Assembly (NCBI RefSeq): GCF_004571025.1
Contig: NZ_SPQT01000017.1
Span: 124,001 to 188,000 of the forward strand
DNA: 64,000 nt
DNA from: Bradyrhizobium niftali
GTDB taxonomy: Bacteria; Pseudomonadota; Alphaproteobacteria; Rhizobiales; Xanthobacteraceae
Direction: 5' to 3'
The translations under genes and the position numbers were made by a program. Positions 1-7,888 of the stretch are shown here, piece after piece. The first letter of the stretch is position 1; every line of letters begins with the position of its first letter. The notes below the pieces were generated by a model. It was not told the origin of the DNA. It worked only from the letters and a program-made list of their open reading frames with translations, and ran no database searches.

Positions 1-1203
1 GATGTGGCCAAGCGGATAGGGGCGGATCGTCGGCAGGATGTCGAGCACGGCCTTGAGACCCCTGTCGATGAACTCGGGAATCCCCGAGATTGCGACCGAC
101 ACGTCGTAGCTCAGGCCCGGCCCCTCGGCGCGCGATGCCTCGGCCACGCTCTCGCGAATGCGCCACATGTTGCGCGACTGCGCTTCGGTTTGCGCAATCA
201 CCGCATCCAGCACCCGGCCCGCCTCGAGCTGATCGGCCAAGAACTGCTCCATCCTGTCCGACATGCCCGCGCCGTCCTGCCGCGGCCGGGCCGACGACCA
301 TTCGAGAAGGAGATACCATTCGGTCTCGGCCTTGAGAGGGTCCTGGGTGCCGGGAATGTGGCGCAGCACCATGTCGGTGCAGGCGCGGCTCATCAGCTCG
401 CAGGAGCCGACATTGTCGTCGGAGGCGGCATGCGCCTCCGACAGGAGCTCGATCGCCGCCCTGGGATCGCGGATCGCGAGCCATGCCGTGCAGACGTCCT
501 TCGGCGCGGGCCAGAGTTTCAGCACCGCCTTGGTGATGATGCCGAGCGTTCCTTCGGCGCCCATGAACAGATGCTTGAGGTCATATCCGGTATTGTCCTT
601 CTTGAGTGCGCGCAGCCCGTCCCAGACCTCGCCGCTCGCCAGCACGACCTCGAGACCCAGCACCAGATTTCGCGCATTGCCGTAACGCAGCACCTGCACG
701 CCGCCAGCATTGGTCGACAGATTGCCACCGATCATGCACGAGCCCTGGGCACCCAGGCTGAGCGGAAAGAAGCGATCATGACGCGCGGCCGTCTCCTGGA
801 GCGTCTGAAGGATGCACCCCGCCTCCACCGTCATGGCGTAGCCGACGGGATCGACATTCAGCACACGATTCATGCGACCGAGCGACAGCACGATGCCGCG
901 GTGCGCGGGCCACGGCGTGGCACCGCCCATCAGGCCGGTGTTGCCGCCCTGCGGCACGACGGCAATGCCGCTGTCGTAGCAGAGCTTGATGACAGCCGAG
1001 ACTTCCGCGGTGTTGGCCGGACGCACGACCGCCGCGGCCTGCCCCGCCAGCTCGCCGCGCCAATCGGTCACGAACGGGCGCTTGTCCTGCTCGTCCAGGA
1101 TCAGGCCCTTGTCGCCCACGATAGCTCGCAAGCGGTCGAGAATGGCTGGCGTCACGGGCGCGGTCGGAATGGAGGGAGCGGTGACAAGGGCTGCACCCGG
1201 CAT
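1..1203 (-). CDS. FAD-binding oxidase, D-2-hydroxyacid dehydrogenase type (3' end outside window)
   Basis: The gene starts at an ATG at 1203 and runs off the left edge, giving 401 residues. It has the FAD-binding type 4 fold of the GlcD / D-lactate / D-2-hydroxyglutarate dehydrogenase family: VVPQGGNTGLMGGA near residue 83, the core GGNLSTNAGGVQVLRYGN near 160, and FMGAEGTLGIIT near 212. The family then has an FAD-oxidase C domain with a GHxGDGNxH metal and substrate motif; the window stops at PLGHI, just inside it. Members oxidise 2-hydroxyacids, usually passing electrons to the respiratory chain or an electron-transfer flavoprotein. The exact substrate cannot be told. It is divergent from the aminotransferase at 1432. 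A long plus-strand frame over it is antisense. Confidence 0.9.
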   Translation of the reverse strand, partial: MPGAALVTAPSIPTAPVTPAILDRLRAIVGDKGLILDEQDKRPFVTDWRGELAGQAAAVVRPANTAEVSAVIKLCYDSGIAVVPQGGNTGLMGGATPWPAHRGIVLSLGRMNRVLNVDPVGYAMTVEAGCILQTLQETAARHDRFFPLSLGAQGSCMIGGNLSTNAGGVQVLRYGNARNLVLGLEVVLASGEVWDGLRALKKDNTGYDLKHLFMGAEGTLGIITKAVLKLWPAPKDVCTAWLAIRDPRAAIELLSEAHAASDDNVGSCELMSRACTDMVLRHIPGTQDPLKAETEWYLLLEWSSARPRQDGAGMSDRMEQFLADQLEAGRVLDAVIAQTEAQSRNMWRIRESVAEASRAEGPGLSYDVSVAISGIPEFIDRGLKAVLDILPTIRPYPLGHI

Positions 1204-1431
1204 GTGTTCCTCGCTTTGCGGCTCTTCTGCGCAGCCCTGGGGCGCGCCGGCCTTCGTTCTTGTTTTCGATTCTGGACGTTTGCGCGATGAACCTAGCATG
1301 AAGGTCGCGTTTGCGGGAACGTCCCCGGCTGCGACGCTTGTGCAGACCTGCCTCGGCTGCCGAACCGGAAGCGCACTTCCGTCGACGCCCGCCGTGCCCT
1401 ACTGTGCCGCGATCAACCTGGATTGGGGATC

Positions 1432-2484
1432 ATGAGCCGCTTCTGGAGTCCGGTCGTCCACACGCTTTCGCCCTACGTCCCGGGCGAGCAGCCGAAGCAG
1501 GATGGCATCGTCAAGCTCAATACCAACGAGAATCCCTATCCGCCCTCGCCGCGCGTGCTGGCGGCGATTGCGTCGGCTGCGGAGCGGCTACGTCTCTATC
1601 CAGATCCGCGCGCCACGCGCCTGCGCGAGGCGATCGCAGCGTATTGCGATGTTGCGGCCGAGCAGGTGTTCGTCGGCAACGGCTCCGACGAGGTTCTGGC
1701 CCACACCTTCCCGGCCCTTCTCAAGCACGACAGGCCGCTGCTGTTTCCCGACGTCACCTACAGCTTCTACCCTGTCTATTGCCGCCTCTATGGCGTAGCT
1801 CACGAGGAGGTGCCGCTCGATGCCGCGATGAGGATCGAGATCGCCGGCTACAGGCGGCCATCGAGCGCCATTCTTCTCTGCAATCCGAATGCGCCCACCG
1901 GCATCGCCCTTCCGCGCGAGGCGATCGCGGCGCTGGTCGCCGAAAATCCAGACCGGCTGGTGGTGGTGGACGAGGCCTATGTCGATTTCGGCGCCGAGAG
2001 CGCGGTGCAGCTCGTTGCGCGCCACGACAATCTGCTCGTCATCCAGACCTTCTCGAAATCGCGCTCGCTCGCCGGTCTGCGCGTCGGCTTTGCCATCGGC
2101 CAACCGCCGCTGATCGAGGCGCTGGAGCGGGTGAAGGACAGCTTCAACTCCTATCCCGTCGATTGTCTCGCCATCGCCGGCGCCGTCGCCGCCATCGAGG
2201 ACGACGGGTGGTTCCTCGAGACCCGCGCCCGTATCGTCTCGAGCCGCGAAGCACTGACCCGCGATCTCGGACAACTCGGCTTCGAGGTGTTGCCGTCGCT
2301 CGCAAACTTCGTGTTCGCGCGTCACCGAAGCCGGAGCGGAGCCGATCTGGCGGCCGCACTTCGCCAGCGCGGCGTTCTGGTCCGCCATTTCAAGAAGCCG
2401 CGCATCGAGGATTTCCTGCGCATCACGGTCGGAACCGAGGAGCAATGTGGCCGGCTGATTGAAGCGCTGCGCGGCCTGATCTGA
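1432..2484 (+). CDS. hisC: Histidinol-phosphate aminotransferase family protein
   Basis: A 350-residue fold-type I PLP enzyme. Visible marks are the N-terminal KLNTNENPYPPSP substrate-loop motif, CNPNAPTG in the middle, VVDEAYVDF holding the cofactor aspartate, and the Schiff-base lysine in TFSKSRSLAGLRVGF. HisC moves an amino group between histidinol phosphate and glutamate in histidine synthesis. No other his genes are near, so this may be a second, stand-alone copy or a paralogue acting on another amino acid such as an aromatic one. ATG 1432 is chosen over an in-frame TTG nine bases upstream because family members begin close to the SRFWSP segment. Confidence 0.85.
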   Translation: MSRFWSPVVHTLSPYVPGEQPKQDGIVKLNTNENPYPPSPRVLAAIASAAERLRLYPDPRATRLREAIAAYCDVAAEQVFVGNGSDEVLAHTFPALLKHDRPLLFPDVTYSFYPVYCRLYGVAHEEVPLDAAMRIEIAGYRRPSSAILLCNPNAPTGIALPREAIAALVAENPDRLVVVDEAYVDFGAESAVQLVARHDNLLVIQTFSKSRSLAGLRVGFAIGQPPLIEALERVKDSFNSYPVDCLAIAGAVAAIEDDGWFLETRARIVSSREALTRDLGQLGFEVLPSLANFVFARHRSRSGADLAAALRQRGVLVRHFKKPRIEDFLRITVGTEEQCGRLIEALRGLI

Positions 2485-2517
2485 TCCAAGGGCGCGTGAC
2501 GGACGCCGTCCGTCCGG

Positions 2518-2553
2518 TTGACAGGGCCCCATTATTTCAATAATCGTTGAAAT
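2518..2553 (+). promoter_or_regulatory. arsR promoter with ArsR operator abutting the start codon
   Basis: TTGACA at 2518-2523 is a good -35 box; 17 bases later TAATCG at 2541-2546 is a weak -10. The inverted repeat ATTTCAA (2534-2540) / TTGAAAT (2547-2553) brackets that -10 and ends on the base before the arsR ATG at 2554. This is the expected place for self-repression by ArsR, relieved by arsenite. If the boxes are right, transcription would begin at about 2553-2554, making a leaderless arsR mRNA. The palindrome is seen; its role is inferred. Confidence 0.7.
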
Positions 2554-2898
2554 ATGGAAACGACAGACGCCGTCACGGCGCTCGCCGCGCTGGCCCAGGA
2601 CAATCGCCTCGACGTCTTCCGTCTGCTGGTGCAGGCGGGCCCCGACGGCATGACTGCCGGCTCGATCGCGGAAGCGCTGGATCTCGCCCCCAACACGCTG
2701 ACGTTCCACTTCGACCGGCTGCGGATGGCGGGTCTCGCCACCGTCCGGCGCGAGGGCCGCTCGATGATCTATGCAGCGCGGTTCGAGACCATGAATGAGC
2801 TCGTCGGCTTCCTGACCGAAAATTGCTGCGGCGGAACGTCATGCGCTCCGGCCGCCGCCTGCAAGCCCGCGCGAAAGCGCAGCAAAATTCCGGCCTGA
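2554..2898 (+). CDS. arsR: ArsR-family arsenic-responsive repressor
   Basis: A 114-residue ArsR/SmtB winged-helix protein. The helix-turn-helix spans about residues 30-62 (SIAEALDLAPNTLTFHFDRL), with the beta wing at VRREGRSMIYAA. It lacks the classical ELCVCDL site of plasmid ArsR; the cysteines instead sit at the C-terminal tail (ENCCGGTSC, then another Cys), the arrangement in ArsR proteins that bind arsenite or methylated As(III) at the C-terminus. It heads the arsR-arsI-arsC-aqpS operon and a palindrome lies directly before its ATG. No Shine-Dalgarno sequence precedes the ATG, in line with leaderless translation. Confidence 0.9.
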   Translation: METTDAVTALAALAQDNRLDVFRLLVQAGPDGMTAGSIAEALDLAPNTLTFHFDRLRMAGLATVRREGRSMIYAARFETMNELVGFLTENCCGGTSCAPAAACKPARKRSKIPA

Positions 2899-2909
2899 AA
2901 GGACGAACC

Positions 2910-3392
2910 ATGAAGCGCCTGCACGTTCACCTGTCCGTCGAGGATCTCCCCCGCTCCATCGGCTTCTACTCGGCTTTGTTCGCGACCCAGCCCTCGGTGG
3001 TGAAATCCGACTACGCCAAATGGATGCTCGAAGACCCCCGCGTGAACTTCGCGATCTCGACGCGCGGACGCGAGCCCGGCCTCGACCATCTCGGCATCCA
3101 GGTCGAGACCGGTGACGAGCTTCAGGAGGTCTACGCGCGGCTGCGCCAGGCCGGCGGCGACATCATCGAACAGGGCCAGACGACCTGCTGCTATGCGAGG
3201 TCCGAGAAATCCTGGATCGACGATCCCGCTGGAATCGCCTGGGAGACCTTCCACACCACGGGCGAGAGCACCGACTATGGCGACGGCACCGGTGAGAATG
3301 GCGCGCGGGTTGCCCATGAAAGACAACCGGAGAAGCAATCGGCTTGCTGCGCGCCGCAGGCGGCGCCAAAGCAACAATCGCCCTGCTGCTAG
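2910..3392 (+). CDS. arsI: ArsI-type C-As lyase (VOC dioxygenase)
   Basis: A 160-residue vicinal-oxygen-chelate protein of the ArsI/CadI group. ArsI uses Fe(II) and oxygen to cut the carbon-arsenic bond of trivalent organoarsenicals such as methylarsenite. Visible are the first metal histidine in RLHVHLSV, the second in GLDHLGIQVE, the acidic ligand in GIAWETFHT, and the vicinal Cys pair in QTTCCYA that binds trivalent arsenic. The tail carries two more Cys pairs (SACCAP and the terminal SPCC), echoing the Cys-rich tail of the adjacent ArsR. An AAAGGA ribosome site precedes ATG 2910, 11 bases after the arsR stop. Confidence 0.87.
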   Translation: MKRLHVHLSVEDLPRSIGFYSALFATQPSVVKSDYAKWMLEDPRVNFAISTRGREPGLDHLGIQVETGDELQEVYARLRQAGGDIIEQGQTTCCYARSEKSWIDDPAGIAWETFHTTGESTDYGDGTGENGARVAHERQPEKQSACCAPQAAPKQQSPCC

Positions 3393-3409
3393 GAACGAAG
3401 TGCTTGGTC

Positions 3410-3820
3410 ATGGATGCGATCATCTACCACAATCCCGCTTGCGGCACCTCGCGCAATACGCTCGCGATGATCCGGAGCGCCGGCATCGAACCGCATGTAA
3501 TCGAGTATCTGAAGACGCCCCCATCGCGGGCGCTGTTGCAACAACTGATCGCGCGCATGGGACTGCCCGTGCGCGCGTTGCTTCGGGAAAAGGGCACGCC
3601 CTATGCCGAGCTCGGGCTCGGCGACGCGGCGCTGACCGACGATCAGCTTCTCGACGCGATGATGGTGCATCCCATCCTGATCAACCGGCCGATCGTGGTC
3701 ACGCCGAAAGGCGTCAAGCTCTGCCGCCCCTCGGAGCTGGTGCTGGACCTCCTGCCGGCGCAGCAGGGCGAATTCGTCAAGGAAGACGGCGAGCGCGTCC
3801 GGCTGGACCGCGGCGCCTGA
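3410..3820 (+). CDS. arsC: Glutaredoxin-dependent arsenate reductase
   Basis: A 136-residue ArsC of the glutaredoxin-coupled (Spx/ArsC thioredoxin-fold) type, reducing As(V) to As(III). The catalytic cysteine is in YHNPACGTSRNT near residue 12. The family pattern continues with EYLKTPPSRALL, the LLREKGTPYAELGL stretch and HPILINRPIVVTPKG, whose arginine contributes to oxyanion binding. It lies 17 bases after arsI, and its TGA overlaps the start of the aquaporin gene by one base (TGATG), so the two are probably translated together. The arsenite it makes would leave through that channel. Confidence 0.93.
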   Translation: MDAIIYHNPACGTSRNTLAMIRSAGIEPHVIEYLKTPPSRALLQQLIARMGLPVRALLREKGTPYAELGLGDAALTDDQLLDAMMVHPILINRPIVVTPKGVKLCRPSELVLDLLPAQQGEFVKEDGERVRLDRGA

Positions 3821-4512
3821 TGCCGGGGCTTGCGCAGCGCGCCTTCGCCGAGTGGCTCGGGACCGCGTTCCTGCTGGCCGCGGTGGTCGGCTCGGGGATC
3901 ATGGCCGCGAAGCTCTCGGGCGGAAACGTCGCGCTCGCGCTCCTGTGCAACACGATCGCCACCGGCGCCATCCTGGTCGCGCTGATCCTCACCTTCGCCG
4001 CCATGTCGGGCGCCCATTTCAATCCGGCGGTGACGCTGGCCTTCGCCCTGCGCGGCGAAACAGCCTGGAGGGACGCGGCGATCTACATCGCCGCACAGAT
4101 CTCCGGCGCGATCATCGGTGTGTGGATCGCACATCTGATGTTCGAGCTTCCACTTCTCCAGCTTTCGCTGACGCAGCGCTCGGGAGCCGGACAATGGCTT
4201 GCCGAGGCCGTGGCGACCTTCGGTCTGCTGTTGACGATCCTCGGCGTCGCGTCTCGAACGCCCGCCGCCGTTCCTTACGCGGTCGGCCTCTACATCACCT
4301 CGGCGTACTGGTTCACGGCCTCGACGTCCTTTGCCAATCCGGCGGTCACCATCGCCAGGTCGCTGTCCGATACCTTCGCAGGGATCGCCCCGCAGGGCGT
4401 GCCGGCCTTCATCGCTGCGCAGATCGCCGGGGCACTTCTCGCCGTTCCGCTCGCAGGCTGGCTGTGGGGCGGTGCCCCGGCGAAGCGGGACGCCCGGCCG
4501 CTCGCGTCCTGA
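3820..4512 (+). CDS. aqpS: Aquaglyceroporin of the ars operon (arsenite channel)
   Basis: A 230-residue MIP-family channel with six membrane segments and both half-helix NPA motifs, GAHFNPAVT near residue 68 and SFANPAVT near residue 171. In Sinorhizobium meliloti the ars operon carries such a channel (AqpS) in place of an ArsB or ACR3 pump; arsenite made by ArsC leaves down its gradient. The same role is inferred here from position: the ATG overlaps the arsC stop by one base and no arsenite pump gene is near. It is the last gene of the operon; an imperfect inverted repeat (about 4551-4569) lies 40 bases beyond the stop. Confidence 0.88.
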   Translation: MPGLAQRAFAEWLGTAFLLAAVVGSGIMAAKLSGGNVALALLCNTIATGAILVALILTFAAMSGAHFNPAVTLAFALRGETAWRDAAIYIAAQISGAIIGVWIAHLMFELPLLQLSLTQRSGAGQWLAEAVATFGLLLTILGVASRTPAAVPYAVGLYITSAYWFTASTSFANPAVTIARSLSDTFAGIAPQGVPAFIAAQIAGALLAVPLAGWLWGGAPAKRDARPLAS

Positions 4513-4588
4513 CGCCCGATCCCGCAGCTGCGGCATTTGCGGCCGAATGAAGCGGGTTTTCAAAACGCTCCTGCCAGGTATTCTGTGA

Positions 4589-4606
4589 GCCGCCTCCCAT
4601 GGCGGC
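4589..4606 (+). other. Perfect 6-bp hairpin in the tupB leader
   Basis: GCCGCC / GGCGGC with a TCCCAT loop lies 120 bases before the tupB ATG, in a 215-base gap with no gene. It is not followed by a T run, so it is not a clear terminator. A molybdenum/tungsten-cofactor riboswitch would be attractive here, but I cannot build the other conserved stems of that RNA. Confidence 0.25.
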
Positions 4607-4727
4607 GGTGCCTCGCTGCTGTTGCTCCAGACGACGAAACTTGCAGGGACCAGCCCGTGATGCGCTTTTGCAGCCTCGACCTCGACGCCCCGGAGGCCTA
4701 CGCCCGACCGCTGATGTTCAGGCGCGG

Positions 4728-5426
4728 ATGAACGACTTCGCACGATCCGCGGGTGCCGCCTTTGCACTGATTGGCGAGGCCGATTCCGAGCTTATGGGCA
4801 TCGTCGCCTTGTCGGTGCGTGTCAGCCTGACCGCGAGCATCGTCGCGCTGCTGATCGGTGCACCGTTCGGCGCCTTGCTGGCGATCGCCCGTTTCCGCGG
4901 ACGTCAGGTCATCATTGTGCTGACCAATGCGCTGCTCGGCCTGCCGCCGGTCGTGGTCGGGCTCGCGCTCTATCTGCTGCTATCACGGTCCGGCCCGCTC
5001 GGGGCGGCCGGCCTGCTGTTCACGCCGGCGGCCATGGTGATTGCGCAGACACTGCTCGCGACACCGATCGTGGTGGCGCTGGTGCATCGGCCTGCGAGCC
5101 TGCTCTGGGCGGAGTATGGCGACCTGGCGCGGATCGACGGGCTGTCGTTCCTGCGCAGCATGGGGCTCCTGTTCGCGCTGGGACGGACCTCGCTGCTGAC
5201 GGCCTTTCTCGCGGCCTTCGGGCGTGCCATCGCCGAGGTCGGCGCCATCATCGTCGTCGGCGGCAACATCCGTGGCTTCACGCGCACGATGACGACCGCC
5301 ATCGCGCTGGAAACCAGCAAGGGCGACCTGCCGCTGGCGCTGGGGCTCGGGCTGATCCTGCTCGCGCTCAGTGTGGCGGTGTCGACCGTCGCATTCTTGC
5401 TAGTTGGCCGCGTTGGGGAAAAATAG
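4728..5426 (+). CDS. tupB: Tungstate ABC transporter permease
   Basis: A 232-residue inner-membrane permease with about five to six hydrophobic segments. The cytoplasmic ATPase-coupling loop reads EYGDLARIDGLSFLRSMGLLF, and the segment FGRAIAEVGAIIVVGGNIRGFTR is typical of TupB/WtpB-type permeases. With TupA it would import tungstate, used by some molybdopterin enzymes such as formate dehydrogenases. Its last 27 bases overlap the 3' end of tupA on the other strand. A tupC ATPase gene would be expected next door, but none is seen on either side. Confidence 0.85.
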   Translation: MNDFARSAGAAFALIGEADSELMGIVALSVRVSLTASIVALLIGAPFGALLAIARFRGRQVIIVLTNALLGLPPVVVGLALYLLLSRSGPLGAAGLLFTPAAMVIAQTLLATPIVVALVHRPASLLWAEYGDLARIDGLSFLRSMGLLFALGRTSLLTAFLAAFGRAIAEVGAIIVVGGNIRGFTRTMTTAIALETSKGDLPLALGLGLILLALSVAVSTVAFLLVGRVGEK

Positions 5427-6209
5427 CTGCTCGCCGCCGACCTTGTAGCCGGCTATCGCCTGCTGTCCCTTCGGGGAGACCAGCCAGTCGATGAAGGCCT
5501 GCCCATCCTGCGCCTTCACGTTGGAATGCTTTGCCGGATTCACCAGCATGACGCCGTACTGGTTGAAGAGCCGCTTGTCGCCCTCGGTCAGGGCGGCGAG
5601 CTCGCCGCGGTTCTTGAACGACAGCCATGTGCCACGATCCGACAGAAGATAGGCGTTCGAGGACGAGGCCATGTTCAGCGCCGGGCCCATGCCCTGGCCG
5701 ATCTCGCGATACCAGCTGTCCTTGCCGGCACCGAGATCGACGCCCGCCTCTTTCCACAATCTCAGCTCGGCCGCGTGCGTGCCGGACTTGTCGCCGCGCG
5801 AGATGAACGGCGCCTTGGCTGCCGCGATCTTGCGCAGCGCATCAGCGACGTCCTTGCCGCCGGCAATCTGCGCCGGATCGCTCTTCGGCCCGACGATGAC
5901 GAAGTCGTTGTACATGACGTCGAAACGCTTCACGCCCTGCCCTTCGGACATGAACTGATCTTCAGCGGGCCTGTCATGGACGAACACCACGTCGGCATCA
6001 CCTCGCCGCCCGATATCCAGCGCCTGGCCGGTGCCGACGGCAACGACCTTCACGCTGATGCCCTCGGCCTTCGAGAACAGCGGCAGCAAATAGCCGAACA
6101 GGCCCGACTGTTCCGTCGACGTCGTCGAGGCCACGGTGATCGTGCGATCCTGCGCGAATGCGATGGTGGACCAGAGCAGAACCGCTCCGATGGCGACTAT
6201 TTTTCTCAT
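5400..6209 (-). CDS. tupA: Tungstate-binding periplasmic protein
   Basis: A 269-residue substrate-binding protein with an N-terminal signal peptide cleaved near AFAQD. The oxyanion-binding family motif VASTTSTEQSGLF follows it, then FVHDRPAEDQF, the YNDFVIVGP hinge strand and ISRGDKSGTHAAE, all typical of TupA. It captures tungstate for the TupB permease. It is unusual that it faces tupB tail to tail with a 27-base overlap rather than sharing an operon; simultaneous transcription would give complementary 3' ends. The 312 bases between its ATG and the GTG at 6522 hold both divergent promoters but no evident gene. Confidence 0.9.
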   Translation of the reverse strand: MRKIVAIGAVLLWSTIAFAQDRTITVASTTSTEQSGLFGYLLPLFSKAEGISVKVVAVGTGQALDIGRRGDADVVFVHDRPAEDQFMSEGQGVKRFDVMYNDFVIVGPKSDPAQIAGGKDVADALRKIAAAKAPFISRGDKSGTHAAELRLWKEAGVDLGAGKDSWYREIGQGMGPALNMASSSNAYLLSDRGTWLSFKNRGELAALTEGDKRLFNQYGVMLVNPAKHSNVKAQDGQAFIDWLVSPKGQQAIAGYKVGGEQLFFPNAAN

Positions 6210-6521
6210 GCGTCGTCCTTACACCAGATGCCGGATGTTCCAATCTACCCTCGACTGAGCGGCGCAGGGAACCCAGACGTTTGGTGCAACGCGCCCATGG
6301 CGAGGTGCCTCGCGGCGCGTGTCCGCGTTCCGTGCAGTTGCACTGTGGTCGTCCACACCGTGGCCTCATGACGATCGCAGCTTCTCTCGCGAGCGATGGT
6401 GTGCGGATGTTCTGCAATTGGTCCCACCCAGATTGACATCGGTGTGACGGCCGGGGCAGTTTTTCACATTGCTGGCGAATCAGCGATTGCCTCACGCCGA
6501 GTACCTCTTGGACAACTCCCA

Positions 6522-7826
6522 GTGCTTTCGAGACTGATATCGTTGCTGCGCCGCATCCCTGCGGTGAAATGGGCGTTTACGAGGCTTCGGCCCTTGCCGC
6601 TCGGCGGCAGCATCGACCTTTCGCCGATCGCCACGAATGATTCGCCTGCCATCGCCGTCGACGTTGCAGAAGCCGCGCGCACTCCCGACATCAGCATCAA
6701 CGCTAATCCACTGCTCAACGACGCAGGAGTCGCGGTCGCGGCGCCGGTCGCCGAGGACGACACCGCGACCTCCGTCATCGCGGAGAACCCGCCGGCGGCG
6801 CAGACAGAAACGACCGGCGTCAGTGACGATCCATCTCCGGCGGTGCCGGCGGAAGCCGAGCCGGCCGTCGTGGAGGAGGCTTCGGTCTCGCCTGTCGACG
6901 TCTTGCCTGTGGAGGCGGAGACTGGGCCCGTTGCTGTTCCTGAACTCGCCGCCGGCAACGTCCTGCCTGCGGAACTCCCAACGATTGTCGAGTCGGTCGG
7001 CACGGAAGAGGCCTCAGTCCGGCCAGTCGCCATCGATAGCGCGCCGGTCGACATTCCCGAGCTCGCCGTCAGCGGCAGTCCAGCTCGCGAGCTCGCGACC
7101 GACGTTGAGCCCGTCGTCACGGAGGAAACAGCGGTCTCGTCTGACGATGGCGAGACCGCTCCGGTTGCTACGCTCGACCTCATCGTCAGCCACGAGCCAT
7201 CCTCAGACGTCCTCGTCGATATCGAGCCGGCCATCGTAGACGACCCGCATGTCGCCCTCGCCGCCATCGAAGTCTCTATGTCTGATATCCCTGCCGTGAG
7301 CATCGACAGCGGTCCATCCGCCGACGTCGCCATGGAGATCGAGCCCGTCCCTGCAAGCGATCTCGCACCGGTCACAGCGGTCGCTACGGAGGACGCTTCT
7401 GCCGACACCTCCGGCGTCGTCGCGGACATCGCGCCGGAGCCGATCCTTGCGTCTCCCGCACCAGAGATCCGTAGCGCAGCGAAAGTTCGCGCAAGGGCCA
7501 CGGAACCCGCCGATCGCGCGGAGCTGATCCGGCAGCGCTGGGCGGAGACCGGGATCAGGATGTGGAATCCGCGGCTTCACGGCACCGGCGATGCCACGCT
7601 GAACATCCAGGGCCGTGTCGAGCTGCTGCCGCCCGCGCCCGGCGAGACGATGCCGCGGTACGACAAGCTCGAGTTCAGGATGCTGGGCGGGCAGATCGTC
7701 TGCGAGGGCGTCATCGTCGAGGCGCCCGCACAGGCGAGCCATCGCAGCTTTACCCGGCTCGCCGAGCCTGGGAAGCCAGACCGGGTCCGCGAGTCGGTGC
7801 GGGAACGCCAGGCCGCTCTCGCCTGA
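6522..7826 (+). CDS. Acidic repeat protein with conserved C-terminal domain, unknown function
   Basis: About 434 residues from GTG 6522; an in-frame ATG at 6396 would add 42 unconvincing residues, and a TTGACA box at 6433-6438 lies between the two. The N-terminus is basic and hydrophobic (LSRLISLLRRIPAVKWAFTRLRPLPLGG). The middle is Ala/Val/Glu/Asp/Pro-rich and built of 39-residue repeats. The last 110 residues (from about IRQRWAETGIRMWNP, through LNIQGRVELLPPAPGETMPRYDK) have normal composition and look like a folded domain that I recall from Bradyrhizobium hypothetical proteins. The design suggests a spacer holding the C-terminal domain at a distance, perhaps from a membrane or surface. No function can be assigned. 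Confidence 0.65.
   Translation: MLSRLISLLRRIPAVKWAFTRLRPLPLGGSIDLSPIATNDSPAIAVDVAEAARTPDISINANPLLNDAGVAVAAPVAEDDTATSVIAENPPAAQTETTGVSDDPSPAVPAEAEPAVVEEASVSPVDVLPVEAETGPVAVPELAAGNVLPAELPTIVESVGTEEASVRPVAIDSAPVDIPELAVSGSPARELATDVEPVVTEETAVSSDDGETAPVATLDLIVSHEPSSDVLVDIEPAIVDDPHVALAAIEVSMSDIPAVSIDSGPSADVAMEIEPVPASDLAPVTAVATEDASADTSGVVADIAPEPILASPAPEIRSAAKVRARATEPADRAELIRQRWAETGIRMWNPRLHGTGDATLNIQGRVELLPPAPGETMPRYDKLEFRMLGGQIVCEGVIVEAPAQASHRSFTRLAEPGKPDRVRESVRERQAALA
6930..7397 (+). repeat. Four in-frame 117-bp degenerate tandem repeats
   Basis: Units at 6930-7046, 7047-7163, 7164-7280 and 7281-7397 each encode exactly 39 residues. The pattern is VxIPEL at the start, a variable stretch, then VEPV near unit position 20-23 and TEE about two residues later. 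The start phrases are VAVPEL, VDIPEL, VATLDL and SDIPAV; the third-position phrases are IVESV, DVEPV, DIEPA and EIEPV. A partial fifth unit precedes them (EPAVVEEASV). Lengths are conserved although sequence has diverged, suggesting selection on spacing. Confidence 0.75.
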
Positions 7827-7888
7827 CCTTTTCGTCAACGACGACGCTCGCCATATGCTAGGCTGATGTCCTGGATCTGGGAGCTCGC

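Noticed and set aside
4..1290. Open plus-strand frame of 428 residues
   Set aside because: It is antisense to the FAD-linked oxidase, which has clear family motifs; the frame is His/Arg/Gly-rich, as expected for a GC-rich shadow.
4551..4727. Molybdenum/tungsten-cofactor riboswitch before tupB
   Set aside because: Only one simple hairpin fits; the conserved multi-stem core could not be built by eye.
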